Source of the DNA: Acidimicrobiales bacterium
Lineage (GTDB): Bacteria > Actinomycetota > Acidimicrobiia > Acidimicrobiales > MedAcidi-G1
DNA: 64,000 nt
Assembly (NCBI GenBank): GCA_029577135.1
Contig: JARQPW010000003.1
Span: 1 to 64,000, forward strand
Direction: 5' to 3'
Both the position numbers and the translations under genes were made by a program. The notes under the pieces were generated by a model. That model was not told the DNA's origin and searched no databases. It worked only from the letters and a program-made list of their open reading frames with translations. Positions 52,101 through 59,825 of this stretch are shown here, piece by piece; within the stretch, counting starts at the first letter, position 1; every line of letters begins with the position of its first letter.

Positions 52101-52239
52101 CGGCCGGGACATCGGCGGCCCGTACCGGTAGGTCGCGGATGTGTCCGATCGACGACTCGACGACGTAACCCTTGCCCAGGTAGCCGGCGATCGTCTTCGC
52201 CTTGGCGGGCGATTCGACGATGACGAGTGCGTAGCTCAT
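49159..52239 (-). CDS. topA: DNA topoisomerase I with an inserted UvrD/PcrA 2B-like domain
   Basis: 1026 residues. Toprim domain (VESPAKAKTI; ATDEDREGEAI), active-site Tyr319 in YITYMRTDST, gate domains to about 600, then C-terminal repeats (GKFGAYVEVGD, GKFGPYVSLG). At residues about 713-862 (DNA 49654-50103) the text changes to the UvrD-type helicase subdomain 2B: EPDDEAFRR, TPKRGVGKGALE, ASGYLDGL, RIENLEALF. TopA resumes at KPRTASLFQTMTLERITLDQA with two more repeats (GRFGPYLKKG, GQFGPYVTDG). The frame is unbroken. It relaxes negative supercoils. No Zn fingers, as in other actinobacteria. ATG 37 bases after nhaA. Confidence 0.95.
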   Translation of the reverse strand: MSYALVIVESPAKAKTIAGYLGKGYVVESSIGHIRDLPVRAADVPAAYKGEPWASLGIDVDNDFKPLYVVSPQKKDQIRTLKKLLADADELFLATDEDREGEAIAWHLLEVLNPKVPVKRMVFHEITPGAIKRALEETREIDRRLVDAQEARRILDRLYGYEISPVLWRKITTGLSAGRVQSVATRIVVERERERMAFVAAGYWDLDLTLVAGDGTTFGASLVEVDGRRVAAGRDFGDDGLLKNEVVVLDEATATELADGLGGASVEVASVESKPYRRRPAAPFITSTLQQEAGRRLKLSSSLAMHAAQGLYQKGYITYMRTDSTTLSDTALRAARAEVAERLGRAFLPDAPRTYDRKVRSAQEAHEAIRPAGDRFRHPDEVAGELPSTEARVYEMIWQRTVASQMTDAVGETVQVRFSGAAGDRQLLLGASGTVITHQGFRRVYVETAEETRDGSSTNGGQQSVLPELASGDAVAVTDAVPDGHTTQTPSRFTEASLVKRLEELGVGRPSTYASTMETIQNRDYVWRKGSALVPTLSAFAVTTLLERHFPRLIDYDFTAAMEADLDEIANGAAEAVPWLHAFYFGSEGDIGLKAKVTTRLGDIDPKGVSTVPLGTTDEGVPVIACYGKFGAYVEVGDRTASIPDDLAPDELSVERAIQFLDTPTEQVLGDDPETGLPVIAKAGKFGPYVSLGRFPTWPSPSSPGGHLLAQPLHKKELRVALAYAGAIAAEPDDEAFRRAIVTPKRGVGKGALECLDGFAAKHGIGLAAAFGRAEEAGVTGTAAKGIRSFLTLREEMRGRAGEGASAVLRATLEASGYLDGLREADEEDRIENLEALFTVLDEFVSVDEAVAELDRIAELESQPKPRTASLFQTMTLERITLDQALELLSLPRTVGVDPADGVEVTVQNGRFGPYLKKGSDSRSLDNEEQLLTITLEECLVILAQPKKYGRARAKPPLRELGTDPHSGKAIVLKNGQFGPYVTDGETNASLRRGDSVEELSDERAAELLAERRAKGPARNPRRRTS
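49654..50103 (-). other. UvrD/PcrA subdomain 2B-like insert inside topA
   Basis: About 150 residues line up along their length with the 2B region of UvrD/PcrA helicases: ANP-DDxxxRR-x-x-PKRGxG, the xLS-x-A helix, AAKxxxxF, xSGYxxxL and RLENLxE. The rest of a helicase (motifs I-VI) is absent. The left border follows a Pro/Ser/Gly linker (residues 694-712), and the right border runs directly into normal TopA. Confidence 0.8.
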
Positions 52240-52276
52240 GTCGTGGGTCCCGGTGTGGCCATGGTGACCATTGTTG

Positions 52277-53653
52277 TCACGTTCCCGGTGGCGGGTGGTC
52301 GACGTCGGCGGCGGGTTGGATGTCCGCCGGCCTCGACCTGTAGAGGATCATGGATCCGATGACCGCCGCGACCACCGAGGCGACCAGCACACCGATCTTT
52401 GCCTCGTCCTGGAGCATGACGCTGTCGTAGGCGAGGCCTGTGACGAACAACGAGACCGTGAAACCGATGCCGGCCATGGCGGAGATACCGAAGATGTGGC
52501 GCGGCGCAGCACCTGCCGGTAGTGCGCTGAGGCCGAATCGGACGGCTACCAGCGTGAAAAGGGCGACGCCGGCGATCTTGCCGGCCACCAGGCCGAACAC
52601 GACTCCAAGGGTCACCGCCGAACCGGCGGCATCGCCCAGCGAGTCGCCGCTGATCTCGATGCCCGCATTCGCCAGGGCAAACCCGGGGATGATGACGAGG
52701 CTCGTCAGCGGGTGCAGGAGGTGTTCGATGCGCTCGGCGACCGACACCGACTCGCTGAGCAGGAACCCGGCCCGACGCACGGACTCGGCGTCGACGTCCC
52801 CCTCGATGATCGGCTGCACCGCCTCGACGGCGTGGTCCGGACCGGTCAGTGGCCGGGCGGGTGCCAGGAGGCCCATCGCCACGCCGGCAAGGGTGGCGTG
52901 GATGCCCGACTCGAACGTGGCATACCAGAGCACCAGGCCGAGCCCGACGTAGACGGGCGTGAACCACACCCGCAACCTGGTCAACGATCGGACGGCGAAG
53001 AGGACCGCTGCGACGAGGAGCAGCCATTCGGTGGCGAGTTCGCCGGTGTAGAAGATGGCGATCACGACAATGGCGCCGATGTCGTCGACGATCGCCAGGG
53101 TCAGGAGGAACACCTTCAGTGGAGTCGTCACGCGGCTCCCGAGCAGCGACAGGATGGCGACGGCGAAGGCGATGTCGGTCGCCATGGGGATTCCCCATCC
53201 GGCGGCGGCATCGCCGCCCGGGTTGAAGGCGAAGAAGATGAGTGCGGGCACGACCATGCCACCGAGTGCGGCCACGGCGGGGAGGAGCGCAGCCCGCCGC
53301 CCACGCAGCTCGCCCGCGACCAACTCCCGCTTGATCTCGAGGCCGACCACGAAGAAGAAGAGGACCATCAGGACGTCGTTGACGAAGTCGACGAGCGTCA
53401 GCGGTCGACCATCGTGCTCGAGCGAGAACCAGTTGCCCACCGAGAACTCGATCTCGGAGTGCCAGAAGGCCTGGTAGCCGGCCGACCAGGGGGAGTTGGC
53501 CCACACGAGGGCGACGACCGTCGCAGCGACCAGGACGATGCCGCCGGCCGCCTCGATGCTTAGGAAGCGCAGCATCGGCCGCCCGATGACTCGGGCGAGT
53601 GGTCGGTCGCTGCCGAGCCAGGTCAGCGAAGTGGGTGGAGTGCGTCGGGCCAT
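52277..53653 (-). CDS. nhaA: Na+/H+ antiporter NhaA
   Basis: 458 residues, longer than E. coli NhaA. The family's paired Asp are in TLAIVDDIGAIVVIAIFYT, with FFFVVGLEIKREL and GIPMATDIAFAVA. About 11-12 membrane segments. It exports Na+ in exchange for protons. ATG at 53653 (MARRTPPTSL) is preferred to an upstream reading that enters the RsbW-like gene. It precedes topA by 37 bases on the same strand. Confidence 0.93.
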   Translation of the reverse strand: MARRTPPTSLTWLGSDRPLARVIGRPMLRFLSIEAAGGIVLVAATVVALVWANSPWSAGYQAFWHSEIEFSVGNWFSLEHDGRPLTLVDFVNDVLMVLFFFVVGLEIKRELVAGELRGRRAALLPAVAALGGMVVPALIFFAFNPGGDAAAGWGIPMATDIAFAVAILSLLGSRVTTPLKVFLLTLAIVDDIGAIVVIAIFYTGELATEWLLLVAAVLFAVRSLTRLRVWFTPVYVGLGLVLWYATFESGIHATLAGVAMGLLAPARPLTGPDHAVEAVQPIIEGDVDAESVRRAGFLLSESVSVAERIEHLLHPLTSLVIIPGFALANAGIEISGDSLGDAAGSAVTLGVVFGLVAGKIAGVALFTLVAVRFGLSALPAGAAPRHIFGISAMAGIGFTVSLFVTGLAYDSVMLQDEAKIGVLVASVVAAVIGSMILYRSRPADIQPAADVDHPPPGT

Positions 53654-53723
53654 ACGTGATTCGGGTCGTCTCGGTGTAGTGAGCGTCGGGCACCGTAGTG
53701 GTCGTGACGCGCGGTGCCACCGA

Positions 53724-54185
53724 TCAGGTCTCGTCCCCGGTGGTGAGGAAGCGGATGACGAGGCGCACAGCGGTGCCGTCGACACTCGTCTCGATGGTGG
53801 TCTCGTCGGCCAGCCGACGCATCAGCGAGAGGCCCAGGCCCGACTCGAACTCGAGGCGTTCCGGCGATTCGGCGTCGGGAAGGGGGCGGACATCGTCGGG
53901 CTTGAAGCCGGCGCCACGGTCGTTCACCTCGATCTCGATCTGCTCGGCCGCAAGGTTGCAGCGAACGACGATCCGGTCCTCGACCCCTGAAGCGGTCTGG
54001 GCGTCGATGGCGTTGGTCGTCGCCTCCGAGACCGCCAGGCGGAGGTCTGCGATCCGTTCGGCGTCGAGGCTGGAATCGACCGCCGCCGCCTCGCCGACGA
54101 CGGTGCGGACCAACTGGAGGTACTCCGTCCTTGCGGGGATCAGGAGCTCGACGACTCCCTCCGCGATCGCTCCCTTCGCCGTCAC
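53724..54185 (-). CDS. RsbW-like anti-sigma / HATPase_c_2 protein
   Basis: 153 residues, GHKL ATP-binding fold: N-box LRLAVSEATTNAID, G1 VNDRGAGFKP, and a G2-type region ESGLGLSLMRRL. Such proteins bind a sigma factor or phosphorylate a STAS antagonist. GTG start overlaps the stop of the STAS gene (GTGA), giving the classic antagonist-kinase pair. No sigma-B gene follows, so the target sigma factor is elsewhere. Confidence 0.88.
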   Translation of the reverse strand: MTAKGAIAEGVVELLIPARTEYLQLVRTVVGEAAAVDSSLDAERIADLRLAVSEATTNAIDAQTASGVEDRIVVRCNLAAEQIEIEVNDRGAGFKPDDVRPLPDAESPERLEFESGLGLSLMRRLADETTIETSVDGTAVRLVIRFLTTGDET

Positions 54186-54523
54186 GCCGACGCACCCACC
54201 GCAGCGTCCACGGACCCGTGCAACTCGAACACCCGGTCCAGGTCGCACAACTCGAAGACCCGTTGGAGCCTGGGTTCCGGGCACACCAGGACCAGTTCAC
54301 CATCGTGGCTCCGGACCCGACGCAGGGCGCCGATCACCGCTCCCAGGCCGGTGGAGTCGATGAAGTCGACGGCGGCAAGGTCGAGCACGAGCCGGGCGTC
54401 GCCAGCGGCGACCAGTTGCGCCACCTCCTGGCGGAGCCTGGGGGCGCCGGCCATGTCGAGGTCGCCTCGGAGCACCAGAACGGTCCACGGGTTCCGCGAG
54501 ATGTGATGGAACTCGAGGTGCAC
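54182..54523 (-). CDS. STAS-domain anti-sigma factor antagonist
   Basis: 113 residues, one STAS domain with the phosphorylation site VDFIDSTGLGAV; the Ser is in place. When unphosphorylated it should bind the RsbW-like protein encoded next and free its sigma factor. GTG start at 54523. Follows the TadE-like gene by 45 bases. Confidence 0.9.
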   Translation of the reverse strand: MHLEFHHISRNPWTVLVLRGDLDMAGAPRLRQEVAQLVAAGDARLVLDLAAVDFIDSTGLGAVIGALRRVRSHDGELVLVCPEPRLQRVFELCDLDRVFELHGSVDAAVGASA

Positions 54524-54568
54524 GTGGATCCCTCCGCCTCGGTTGCTGCACGATGGTCGACGCCCACG

Positions 54569-54985
54569 CTACCGAACGGGTGCACCCGTCTGAGGCCACA
54601 CCCGGCGGGAATCGACGGCCTCTCGGCGCATCGTGGCCGACGCCGTGACCGGAATCTCGGGCAGGAGAGCGCCCACCAACGGCACGTCGGTCGGATCCCG
54701 GTAGGTGACGGCGACCGTGGCGAGGTCCCCGTCGATGCGACGGTCGACATCGGTGGCGCCCGGCGACAGCCCCGACGAACCCACCACGGCCTCCCACACC
54801 CGCTCGAGGTCGCCACCCACCGCAGCGACCCTGACGCCCTCCCGGGCAGCGTGGTGGACGAGCACGAGGCTGCGCACCACGAGCCCAACCTGGACGAGGA
54901 AGAGGGCCAGCACGATGAGGACCGGTACGACGAGCACCAGTTCGATCGTCGCCTGGCCCCGCTCGTCCCGTAGCCGACGGCGCAC
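54569..54985 (-). CDS. TadE-like minor pilin
   Basis: 138 residues with a pseudopilin N terminus RGQATIELVLVVPVLIVLAL (the Glu of class IV pilins is present) and a polar C-terminal domain. TadE proteins are processed minor components of the Flp/Tad pilus. GTG at 54985 directly abuts the stop of the Flp-like gene at 54986, so they are co-translated. No TadF or second TadE is present. Confidence 0.87.
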   Translation of the reverse strand: MRRRLRDERGQATIELVLVVPVLIVLALFLVQVGLVVRSLVLVHHAAREGVRVAAVGGDLERVWEAVVGSSGLSPGATDVDRRIDGDLATVAVTYRDPTDVPLVGALLPEIPVTASATMRREAVDSRRVWPQTGAPVR

Positions 54986-55228
54986 CTACCCGACCTTGTT
55001 GATGAGCGAGTTCAGGACCCGGTCGAACAGCCGCGTGATGCGGTCGGTCCCGGTCGCCCAACTGGTGACGAGAATGGCGATCGTCGCTGCGCCGAGGATG
55101 AGTAGCACGTACTCGGCGGTGGTCTGGCCGCGGTCGTCGAGGCCGCTCTCCTGATTCCGTCGTTGCTGGAACGTCGCGAGTCGGCAGTGGACGGGGACCA
55201 CGACCCACCGCAGGATGGCTCGTTGCAT
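54986..55228 (-). CDS. Flp-like pilin (DUF4244 type)
   Basis: 80 residues: a basic leader of about 33 residues, processing motif G-Q-T-T-A-E-Y, then the hydrophobic helix VLLILGAATIAILVTSWA and a short tail (RITRLFDRVLNSLINKVG). It would be the major pilin of the Tad pilus after cleavage at Gly by a prepilin peptidase, which is not encoded in this window. ATG at 55228. Confidence 0.82.
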   Translation of the reverse strand: MQRAILRWVVVPVHCRLATFQQRRNQESGLDDRGQTTAEYVLLILGAATIAILVTSWATGTDRITRLFDRVLNSLINKVG

Positions 55229-55301
55229 GGACACCTCCCGGGTGTCGGATGGCGAAGGCGACAAAGCCGCGAGAACAGGGCGCGAGGAGGGGGCACAGGC
55301 C

Positions 55302-56075
55302 TCAGAGGCCCAACTCGAGGTTGCCGAGGGCGTCGAGCACCATCGGGACGACCGACAGGAGGATGAAGGCGGGCATGACACAGAGGGCGAGGGGGAAGAG
55401 CATCAGGACCGGCACCTTCCTGGCCCGGGTCTCGGCCCGACGACGGGCCGTGGCCCGCAGGTCGGCGGCCGCCGCCTCGAGGGCGGGGCCGATGGGCGCA
55501 CCGAGGCGGAGCGAACCGACGAGAGCCGAGACCAGCGGACGACCCGCCTCGCCGAGCAGCGGGCGCAGCCCTTCGACCTCCTGTGCCAGGGGCGCCCCCC
55601 GATCCGACCGGTCGAGCGCCTCCCCGAGTGCCACCGACACGGGCCCCCGGCCGCGGGATGCAGCCTCGGAGAGGGCGTTCCCGACCGGGAGCCCGGCGAC
55701 CACGCCCATCCGGACGAGGCCGACGACCCACGGGAGCTCGGCCAGCACCGCACGGTCGCGCCGACGCCCGTCGAGCCGGCGACGAATGGCCGGAAGGGCA
55801 CCGACCAGCGATCCCACCACGACTGCCGGGACGGGATGCACGACGAACGACCCGAGGACGACCAGGCAGACGGCCCCGACACGCCGATCGGCGGCCCGAT
55901 CCTCGGATGCGCCCCTACGCACGAGCCGGCCCAGGCGGGCGACCGGGTCGTCGCGTGGCGACCGGGGCACGGCACCCGGGGTCGCCGACGGCGCCGGGTG
56001 CCGGGACGGGGTGGCCCCCACCCTCGCCGCGACGACCAGGACGCCGAGGGCCCAGGCGGCGGCGATCAGCCCCAT
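55302..56075 (-). CDS. TadC-like pilus platform protein
   Basis: 257 residues, type II secretion F-domain membrane protein: helix near residues 2-18, central cytoplasmic region with AELPWVVGLVRMGVVAGLPVGNAL, and C-terminal helices VLMLFPLALCVMPAFILLSVVP. With TadB it forms the inner-membrane platform. ATG at 56075 shares a base with the TadB stop (TGATG). Confidence 0.85.
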   Translation of the reverse strand: MGLIAAAWALGVLVVAARVGATPSRHPAPSATPGAVPRSPRDDPVARLGRLVRRGASEDRAADRRVGAVCLVVLGSFVVHPVPAVVVGSLVGALPAIRRRLDGRRRDRAVLAELPWVVGLVRMGVVAGLPVGNALSEAASRGRGPVSVALGEALDRSDRGAPLAQEVEGLRPLLGEAGRPLVSALVGSLRLGAPIGPALEAAAADLRATARRRAETRARKVPVLMLFPLALCVMPAFILLSVVPMVLDALGNLELGL

Positions 56076-56773
56076 CAGGCGGCACCGGAACGGGTGATGC
56101 GCCACATCCACCAGAGGCCGACGGCGTCGAGGCCGAGACCCAGCAACACGAGGAGCGGGCTGGCCCCGCTGAGGAAGCCCCCGGAACGGAACGGCGACGT
56201 GAGCACGGCGAACCCGAGGGGGGCCAGGCAGACCACGGCCGCCGATGCCCGTGCCTGCGTGGCCAGGGCACGCGACTCGGCCGCCACAGCCTCCTCGTCC
56301 CGCATCGAGTCGGCGACCGAGGTGAGCAGGGCGACCGGCTCGCCGCCCGCCACCAGCGCCAGGTCGACCACTGCCACGACGAGCCCCACCCTGGTCCCGG
56401 GGCGACGGGACTCCCAACGCCGAAGCGCCTCGCCGATGGGCGCCCCCACATCGACGTCGCCGGCGACCTGCCGCAGGTCCCTGGCCAGGGGGCCTTCGAG
56501 GCGGCCGGCGTCGACGAGTGCCTCCGTCAGGGTGGCGCCGCTGTGGAGCGAACGGGCCAGGTCATCGACGAAGTCCGGGAGGGCGGCGTCGATCCGGCGT
56601 GGCGACGACCGCCACCTGTCGATCCACGCCTCGCCGGGCCGGGTCGCGCCGGGTCGGGTCGCGCCGGACCCCGTGGTCGCGTCCACCGGCAGGGTTCGTA
56701 CCACCGCCCTCGGGGGAACCAGCGCGAGGACGATGGCAAGGAGCGCTCCGGCAGCCGACCAGACCGGAGTCAT
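56075..56773 (-). CDS. TadB-like pilus platform protein
   Basis: 232 residues, second T2SF platform subunit: N-terminal helix (SAAGALLAIVLALVPP), the cytoplasmic helices PDFVDDLARSLHSGATLTEAL and C-terminal helices (PLLVLLGLGLDAVGLWWMW). ATG at 56773 overlaps the TadA stop (ATGA), which decides it over a GTG three codons earlier. Confidence 0.85.
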   Translation of the reverse strand: MTPVWSAAGALLAIVLALVPPRAVVRTLPVDATTGSGATRPGATRPGEAWIDRWRSSPRRIDAALPDFVDDLARSLHSGATLTEALVDAGRLEGPLARDLRQVAGDVDVGAPIGEALRRWESRRPGTRVGLVVAVVDLALVAGGEPVALLTSVADSMRDEEAVAAESRALATQARASAAVVCLAPLGFAVLTSPFRSGGFLSGASPLLVLLGLGLDAVGLWWMWRITRSGAA

Positions 56774-57900
56774 CGTCCCCACCTGCCAGAGGGGGGCTGC
56801 GCGTGGATCGGCCCGCCGTCGACGACCACCGACCGGAACGGGGGCTGCTCCCCCGGGGGGCGTACCTCGACAACGTCGGACACCAGCCGGGAGGCCCCCT
56901 GCCGGGTCATGTGGACCACGAGGTCGACGCTTCCGGCGACGAGTGCTTCCGCAACCCCTGGCGAGAGGCCCGGTGACGCAAGCAGGACCATGGTGGACAG
57001 GCGCCGCAGCGCATCCGTTGCGCTGTTTGCGTGGCAGGTCGAGAGGGAGCCGTCGTGGCCCGTGTTGAGAGCCTGGAGCATGTCGAAGGCCTCGGCGCCG
57101 CGGACCTCGCCGACGACGATCCGGTCGGGCCGCATCCGCAGCGCATTGCGGACGAGGTCACGGACCGTGACCTCGCCGACCCCCTCGCAGTTCGGAGGCC
57201 GGGCCTCGAGGCGCACGACATGCGGTGTGGCGAGCGCCAACTCGGCGGCATCCTCCACGGTGATCAGCCGCTCCGTGGGATCCACCGCCGAGGTCAGTGC
57301 CGCAAGGAGGGTCGTCTTGCCCGAGCCGGTGGCTCCGCTGACGATGATGTTCGCCCGGTCGGCGACCATGTGCCCGAGGAGCACGGCGACCTCCGGGGCG
57401 GCCAGGTCGGCCAGGGTGAACCGGCGCTCGCCGAAGCGGCGGATCGTCACGCACGGGCCGTCGATGGCAATCGGGGGCACGACGACATTCACCCGCGAGC
57501 CGTCTGCCAGCCGGGCGTCCACCCAGGGGCTGGAGCGGTCGACCCGGCGCCCGCTGGGGGCGATGACCCGTTCGACCAGGCGCTGGACCTCGGCGTCGTC
57601 GAGTCGGATGTCGGTGGCCTCGAGACGCCCCGAACGCTCGATGAAGACGGGACCCGGCCCGTTGACCATCACCTCGCTCACCGCCGGATCCGACAGCAGC
57701 GGCTGGAGCGGGCCGAGCCCGGTGATGCGGGCCATGACGGCTGCGACGGCTGCGTCGCGCGCCCCGACGCCGAGGAGCGGCTCCCGGCGTGCCACCAGGG
57801 CCTCGACGATGGCCGTCTGGTCGCCACCCGGCGCAGCCGCCAGGAGGTCGAGTGCCTCGGCGTGCACGGAGGCGGCCAGACCGGTGGCCACGGCGCTCAC
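56770..57900 (-). CDS. tadA: TadA/CpaF pilus assembly ATPase
   Basis: 376 residues, secretion ATPase. N2 domain with DPAVSEVMVNGPGPVFIER, Walker A GATGSGKTTLL, Asp box ITVEDAAEL, Walker B MRPDRIVVGEVRG and the His box GHDGSLSTCHANSA. It drives pilus extension. Smaller than many TadA proteins because the N-terminal helical domain is reduced. GTG at 57900 overlaps the CpaE-like gene (GTGA). Confidence 0.92.
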   Translation of the reverse strand: MSAVATGLAASVHAEALDLLAAAPGGDQTAIVEALVARREPLLGVGARDAAVAAVMARITGLGPLQPLLSDPAVSEVMVNGPGPVFIERSGRLEATDIRLDDAEVQRLVERVIAPSGRRVDRSSPWVDARLADGSRVNVVVPPIAIDGPCVTIRRFGERRFTLADLAAPEVAVLLGHMVADRANIIVSGATGSGKTTLLAALTSAVDPTERLITVEDAAELALATPHVVRLEARPPNCEGVGEVTVRDLVRNALRMRPDRIVVGEVRGAEAFDMLQALNTGHDGSLSTCHANSATDALRRLSTMVLLASPGLSPGVAEALVAGSVDLVVHMTRQGASRLVSDVVEVRPPGEQPPFRSVVVDGGPIHAQPPSGRWGR

Positions 57901-58559
57901 GTGCCCTCCCCGACACCCCGGAACAGCGACCGGGGAACCCGTCGTGCGAGCAGCCCGGAGTCGACCGCCCGGGCGATCGCCGGGTCGAGGGGGATGCGCA
58001 TCGTCACCGGCGATCCCACGACCGCCTCGACATCGGGCCGACCGAGTGCCCGTCCCGGCTCGACGACGAGGGCGACCTCCGTCGGACGCCGCACCTGGGC
58101 GGGGAGGCGTCGGAGGGACAGGTAACAGGCCCGGGTGACGAGGATCGACCGGGCGGCCCGTCCGACCAGGGCGTCGAGGAGTGCGTCGGGGACCCGGGAG
58201 GTGCCGAGGTCGCCGGCATCGACGACGAGCGGGTCGTCGCACTGCACCAGGTGGTCAGCGAGGGCGACTACACGCTCCGCCTCCGCCAGGTGCCAACCCG
58301 AGGTGCCGAGGGCGACCAGTCGGATGCCCCCGGGAACGTCGACGGCGAGCCGCTCGAGCGCTTCGGGGCCCGGGCCGCCGACCGCCGAGCACCAGTCGGT
58401 GATGCCCGGCCCGGCTCCCTCCACCCCGAGCACCGCCGGCAGGTCGCCGGCGAGGTCGATGAGGAGCGGACGACCACCCCGACGGGCGACGGCGAGGGCC
58501 AGCCCCGCGGTCACCACGGTGGTTCCCGATCCGCCCTTGAGCGACCAGCACACGTTCAT
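57897..58559 (-). CDS. CpaE/TadZ-like MinD-family localisation protein
   Basis: 220 residues. MinD/ParA-type start NVCWSLKGGSGTTVVTAGL: the signature Lys (SLKGG) is kept, but the P-loop Lys is replaced (GSGTT), so ATP hydrolysis is unlikely, as in some atypical TadZ proteins. A second motif LVVDAGDLGTSRVP follows. It probably positions the Tad machinery. First gene of the tad operon; ATG at 58559. Confidence 0.8.
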   Translation of the reverse strand: MNVCWSLKGGSGTTVVTAGLALAVARRGGRPLLIDLAGDLPAVLGVEGAGPGITDWCSAVGGPGPEALERLAVDVPGGIRLVALGTSGWHLAEAERVVALADHLVQCDDPLVVDAGDLGTSRVPDALLDALVGRAARSILVTRACYLSLRRLPAQVRRPTEVALVVEPGRALGRPDVEAVVGSPVTMRIPLDPAIARAVDSGLLARRVPRSLFRGVGEGT

Positions 58560-58710
58560 TCGGTTCTCCCTGCGCGCGGCATCCATCGGGGAAGGCCAGG
58601 GGGAGGCAGGGGAACCGGGGGAAAAATCCGCCCGGAGGCGAACGGTCGGCGGAGCCGAGCCGTGCCCGACACGTTAGCGATCGCGTCCCTGACCACCAAC
58701 GGGGTCCCCC

Positions 58711-58716
58711 TAGGCT
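58711..58716 (+). promoter_or_regulatory. -10 hexamer of a leaderless transcript (HAD gene)
   Basis: TAGGCT seven bases before the ATG at 58724. Confidence 0.5.
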
Positions 58717-58723
58717 CGCCCAC

Positions 58724-59551
58724 ATGGAAGCCGCCTTCTTCGACCTGGACCGGACGGTCATCGCCCGGGCATCGCTGGCGGCCTACGGTCCGGTGCTGCG
58801 CAAGGAGGGCTACCTCAGCGTGCCGATGGCGCTCCGGGCCGCCTGGGGACAGGTCGTGTACCGCTTCTTCGGTGCCGACGACGAGTCGATCGACCGGGCA
58901 CGTCGTACGGCCCTGCGCCTGGCCGCCGGCTGGGAGCAGGACGGACTGCGAAGGATCGCCCGCAACCACCTGGCGGAGGTCATCGAGCCGATCGTCTACG
59001 ACGAGGCGCTCGAACTCATCGAGCAGCACCGGGAGGAGGGCCGCCTGGTCGTCCTCGTCTCGGCTGCACCCGTGGAGATCGTCGAGCCACTGGCCACCCA
59101 TCTCGGCATCGACGAGTTCGTGGCCACCACGCCGGAGGTCGACCCGGAGGGCCGCTACACCGGCGAGGTCGAGTTCTCGGCCCACGGCGAGGGCAAGGCC
59201 GAAGCGATGTCCCGGCTGGCCGAGGACCGTGGCCTCGACCTGGGGGCGTCGTGGGCCTATTCGGACTCGGTGAGCGACCTGCCCATGCTCGAGGCGGTCG
59301 GCAACCCGGTGGTCGTGAACCCCGACCGCCAGCTGCGTCGCCTCGCCGAGGATCGTGGATGGCCGGTGCTCGAGTTCGACCGACCCGTGGCGCTCGGCGA
59401 ACGCATCCCGCTGGATCGCAGGTGGGGGGCGGTCACCGCCCTGACGCTCGTGCTCGCGCTGGTGGTGTGGGCCGGCGTTCGCCGCGCCCGATGGGGCTCC
59501 CGGGCCACGGAGGCCGGGGGCTCCGGGGTCAGATCGAGCGGACCTTCTTGA
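58724..59551 (+). CDS. HAD-IB family phosphatase with C-terminal membrane helix
   Basis: 275 residues. Catalytic DLDRT at residues 7-11, motif II VSAAPVE, Lys-containing GEGKAEAM, and motif IV YSDSVSDLPML. This is the SerB/HAD-IB layout with a C1 helical cap, used for phosphoserine or lipid phosphates. A hydrophobic stretch near the end (AVTALTLVLALVVWAGV) should anchor it in the membrane, so a lipid-phosphate substrate such as lysophosphatidic acid or similar is possible (inference). Confidence 0.85.
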   Translation: MEAAFFDLDRTVIARASLAAYGPVLRKEGYLSVPMALRAAWGQVVYRFFGADDESIDRARRTALRLAAGWEQDGLRRIARNHLAEVIEPIVYDEALELIEQHREEGRLVVLVSAAPVEIVEPLATHLGIDEFVATTPEVDPEGRYTGEVEFSAHGEGKAEAMSRLAEDRGLDLGASWAYSDSVSDLPMLEAVGNPVVVNPDRQLRRLAEDRGWPVLEFDRPVALGERIPLDRRWGAVTALTLVLALVVWAGVRRARWGSRATEAGGSGVRSSGPS

Positions 59552-59612
59552 CCGCCACGGCGATCAGGGCACCGAGCACGGTCAGCATCAGCAGCTTCTT
59601 CACGGTGGCCAT
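59529..59612 (-). CDS. Very small basic membrane peptide, 27 residues
   Basis: ATG at 59612 encodes M-A-T-V-K-K, a hydrophobic helix (LLMLTVLGALIAVAV) and K-K-V-R-S-I, then TGA. The 3' end overlaps the HAD gene by 23 bases in convergent order. Lys pairs on both sides of one helix are typical of small membrane proteins, and similar peptides are seen in actinobacterial genomes, but no ribosome site is evident. Tentative. Confidence 0.4.
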   Translation of the reverse strand: MATVKKLLMLTVLGALIAVAVKKVRSI

Positions 59613-59672
59613 GATACGCAGCGCCGGTCGGGACGCGCACCGGCGGGGATGGTGAGCGGAGCGTCGTCCCGT

Positions 59673-59678
59673 TAGCGT
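59673..59678 (+). promoter_or_regulatory. -10 hexamer for tRNA-Sec
   Basis: TAGCGT seven bases before the first base of the tRNA, so transcription would start at or very near the mature 5' end. Confidence 0.5.
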
Positions 59679-59685
59679 CGGTCCC

Positions 59686-59781
59686 GGAGGTGTCTGAGTA
59701 CCTGGTGGGCTCCCCCGCCTTCAAAGCGGGTGGGACGGGCGATCCCCGTCCGGCGGGTTCGATTCCCGTCCACCTCCGCCA
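59686..59781 (+). tRNA. selC: Selenocysteine tRNA (anticodon UCA)
   Basis: 96 bases ending in CCA. Anticodon arm CCCGC-CTTCAAA-GCGGG gives anticodon UCA. The variable arm is long (GGACGGG / CCCGTCC with a CGAT loop), the D stem is extended (about 6 pairs), and there are eight acceptor positions (GGAGGTGT facing CCACCTCC, the last pair mismatched). T arm GCGGG-TTCGATT-CCCGT. This is the tRNA-Sec layout and not tRNA-Ser or tRNA-Leu. It lets UGA be read as selenocysteine with SelA/SelB, not in this window. Confidence 0.92.
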
Positions 59782-59825
59782 ATCCGGCCCCGGCGGGGAG
59801 CCGACCGGCCGATGCGTCCGGCGGC

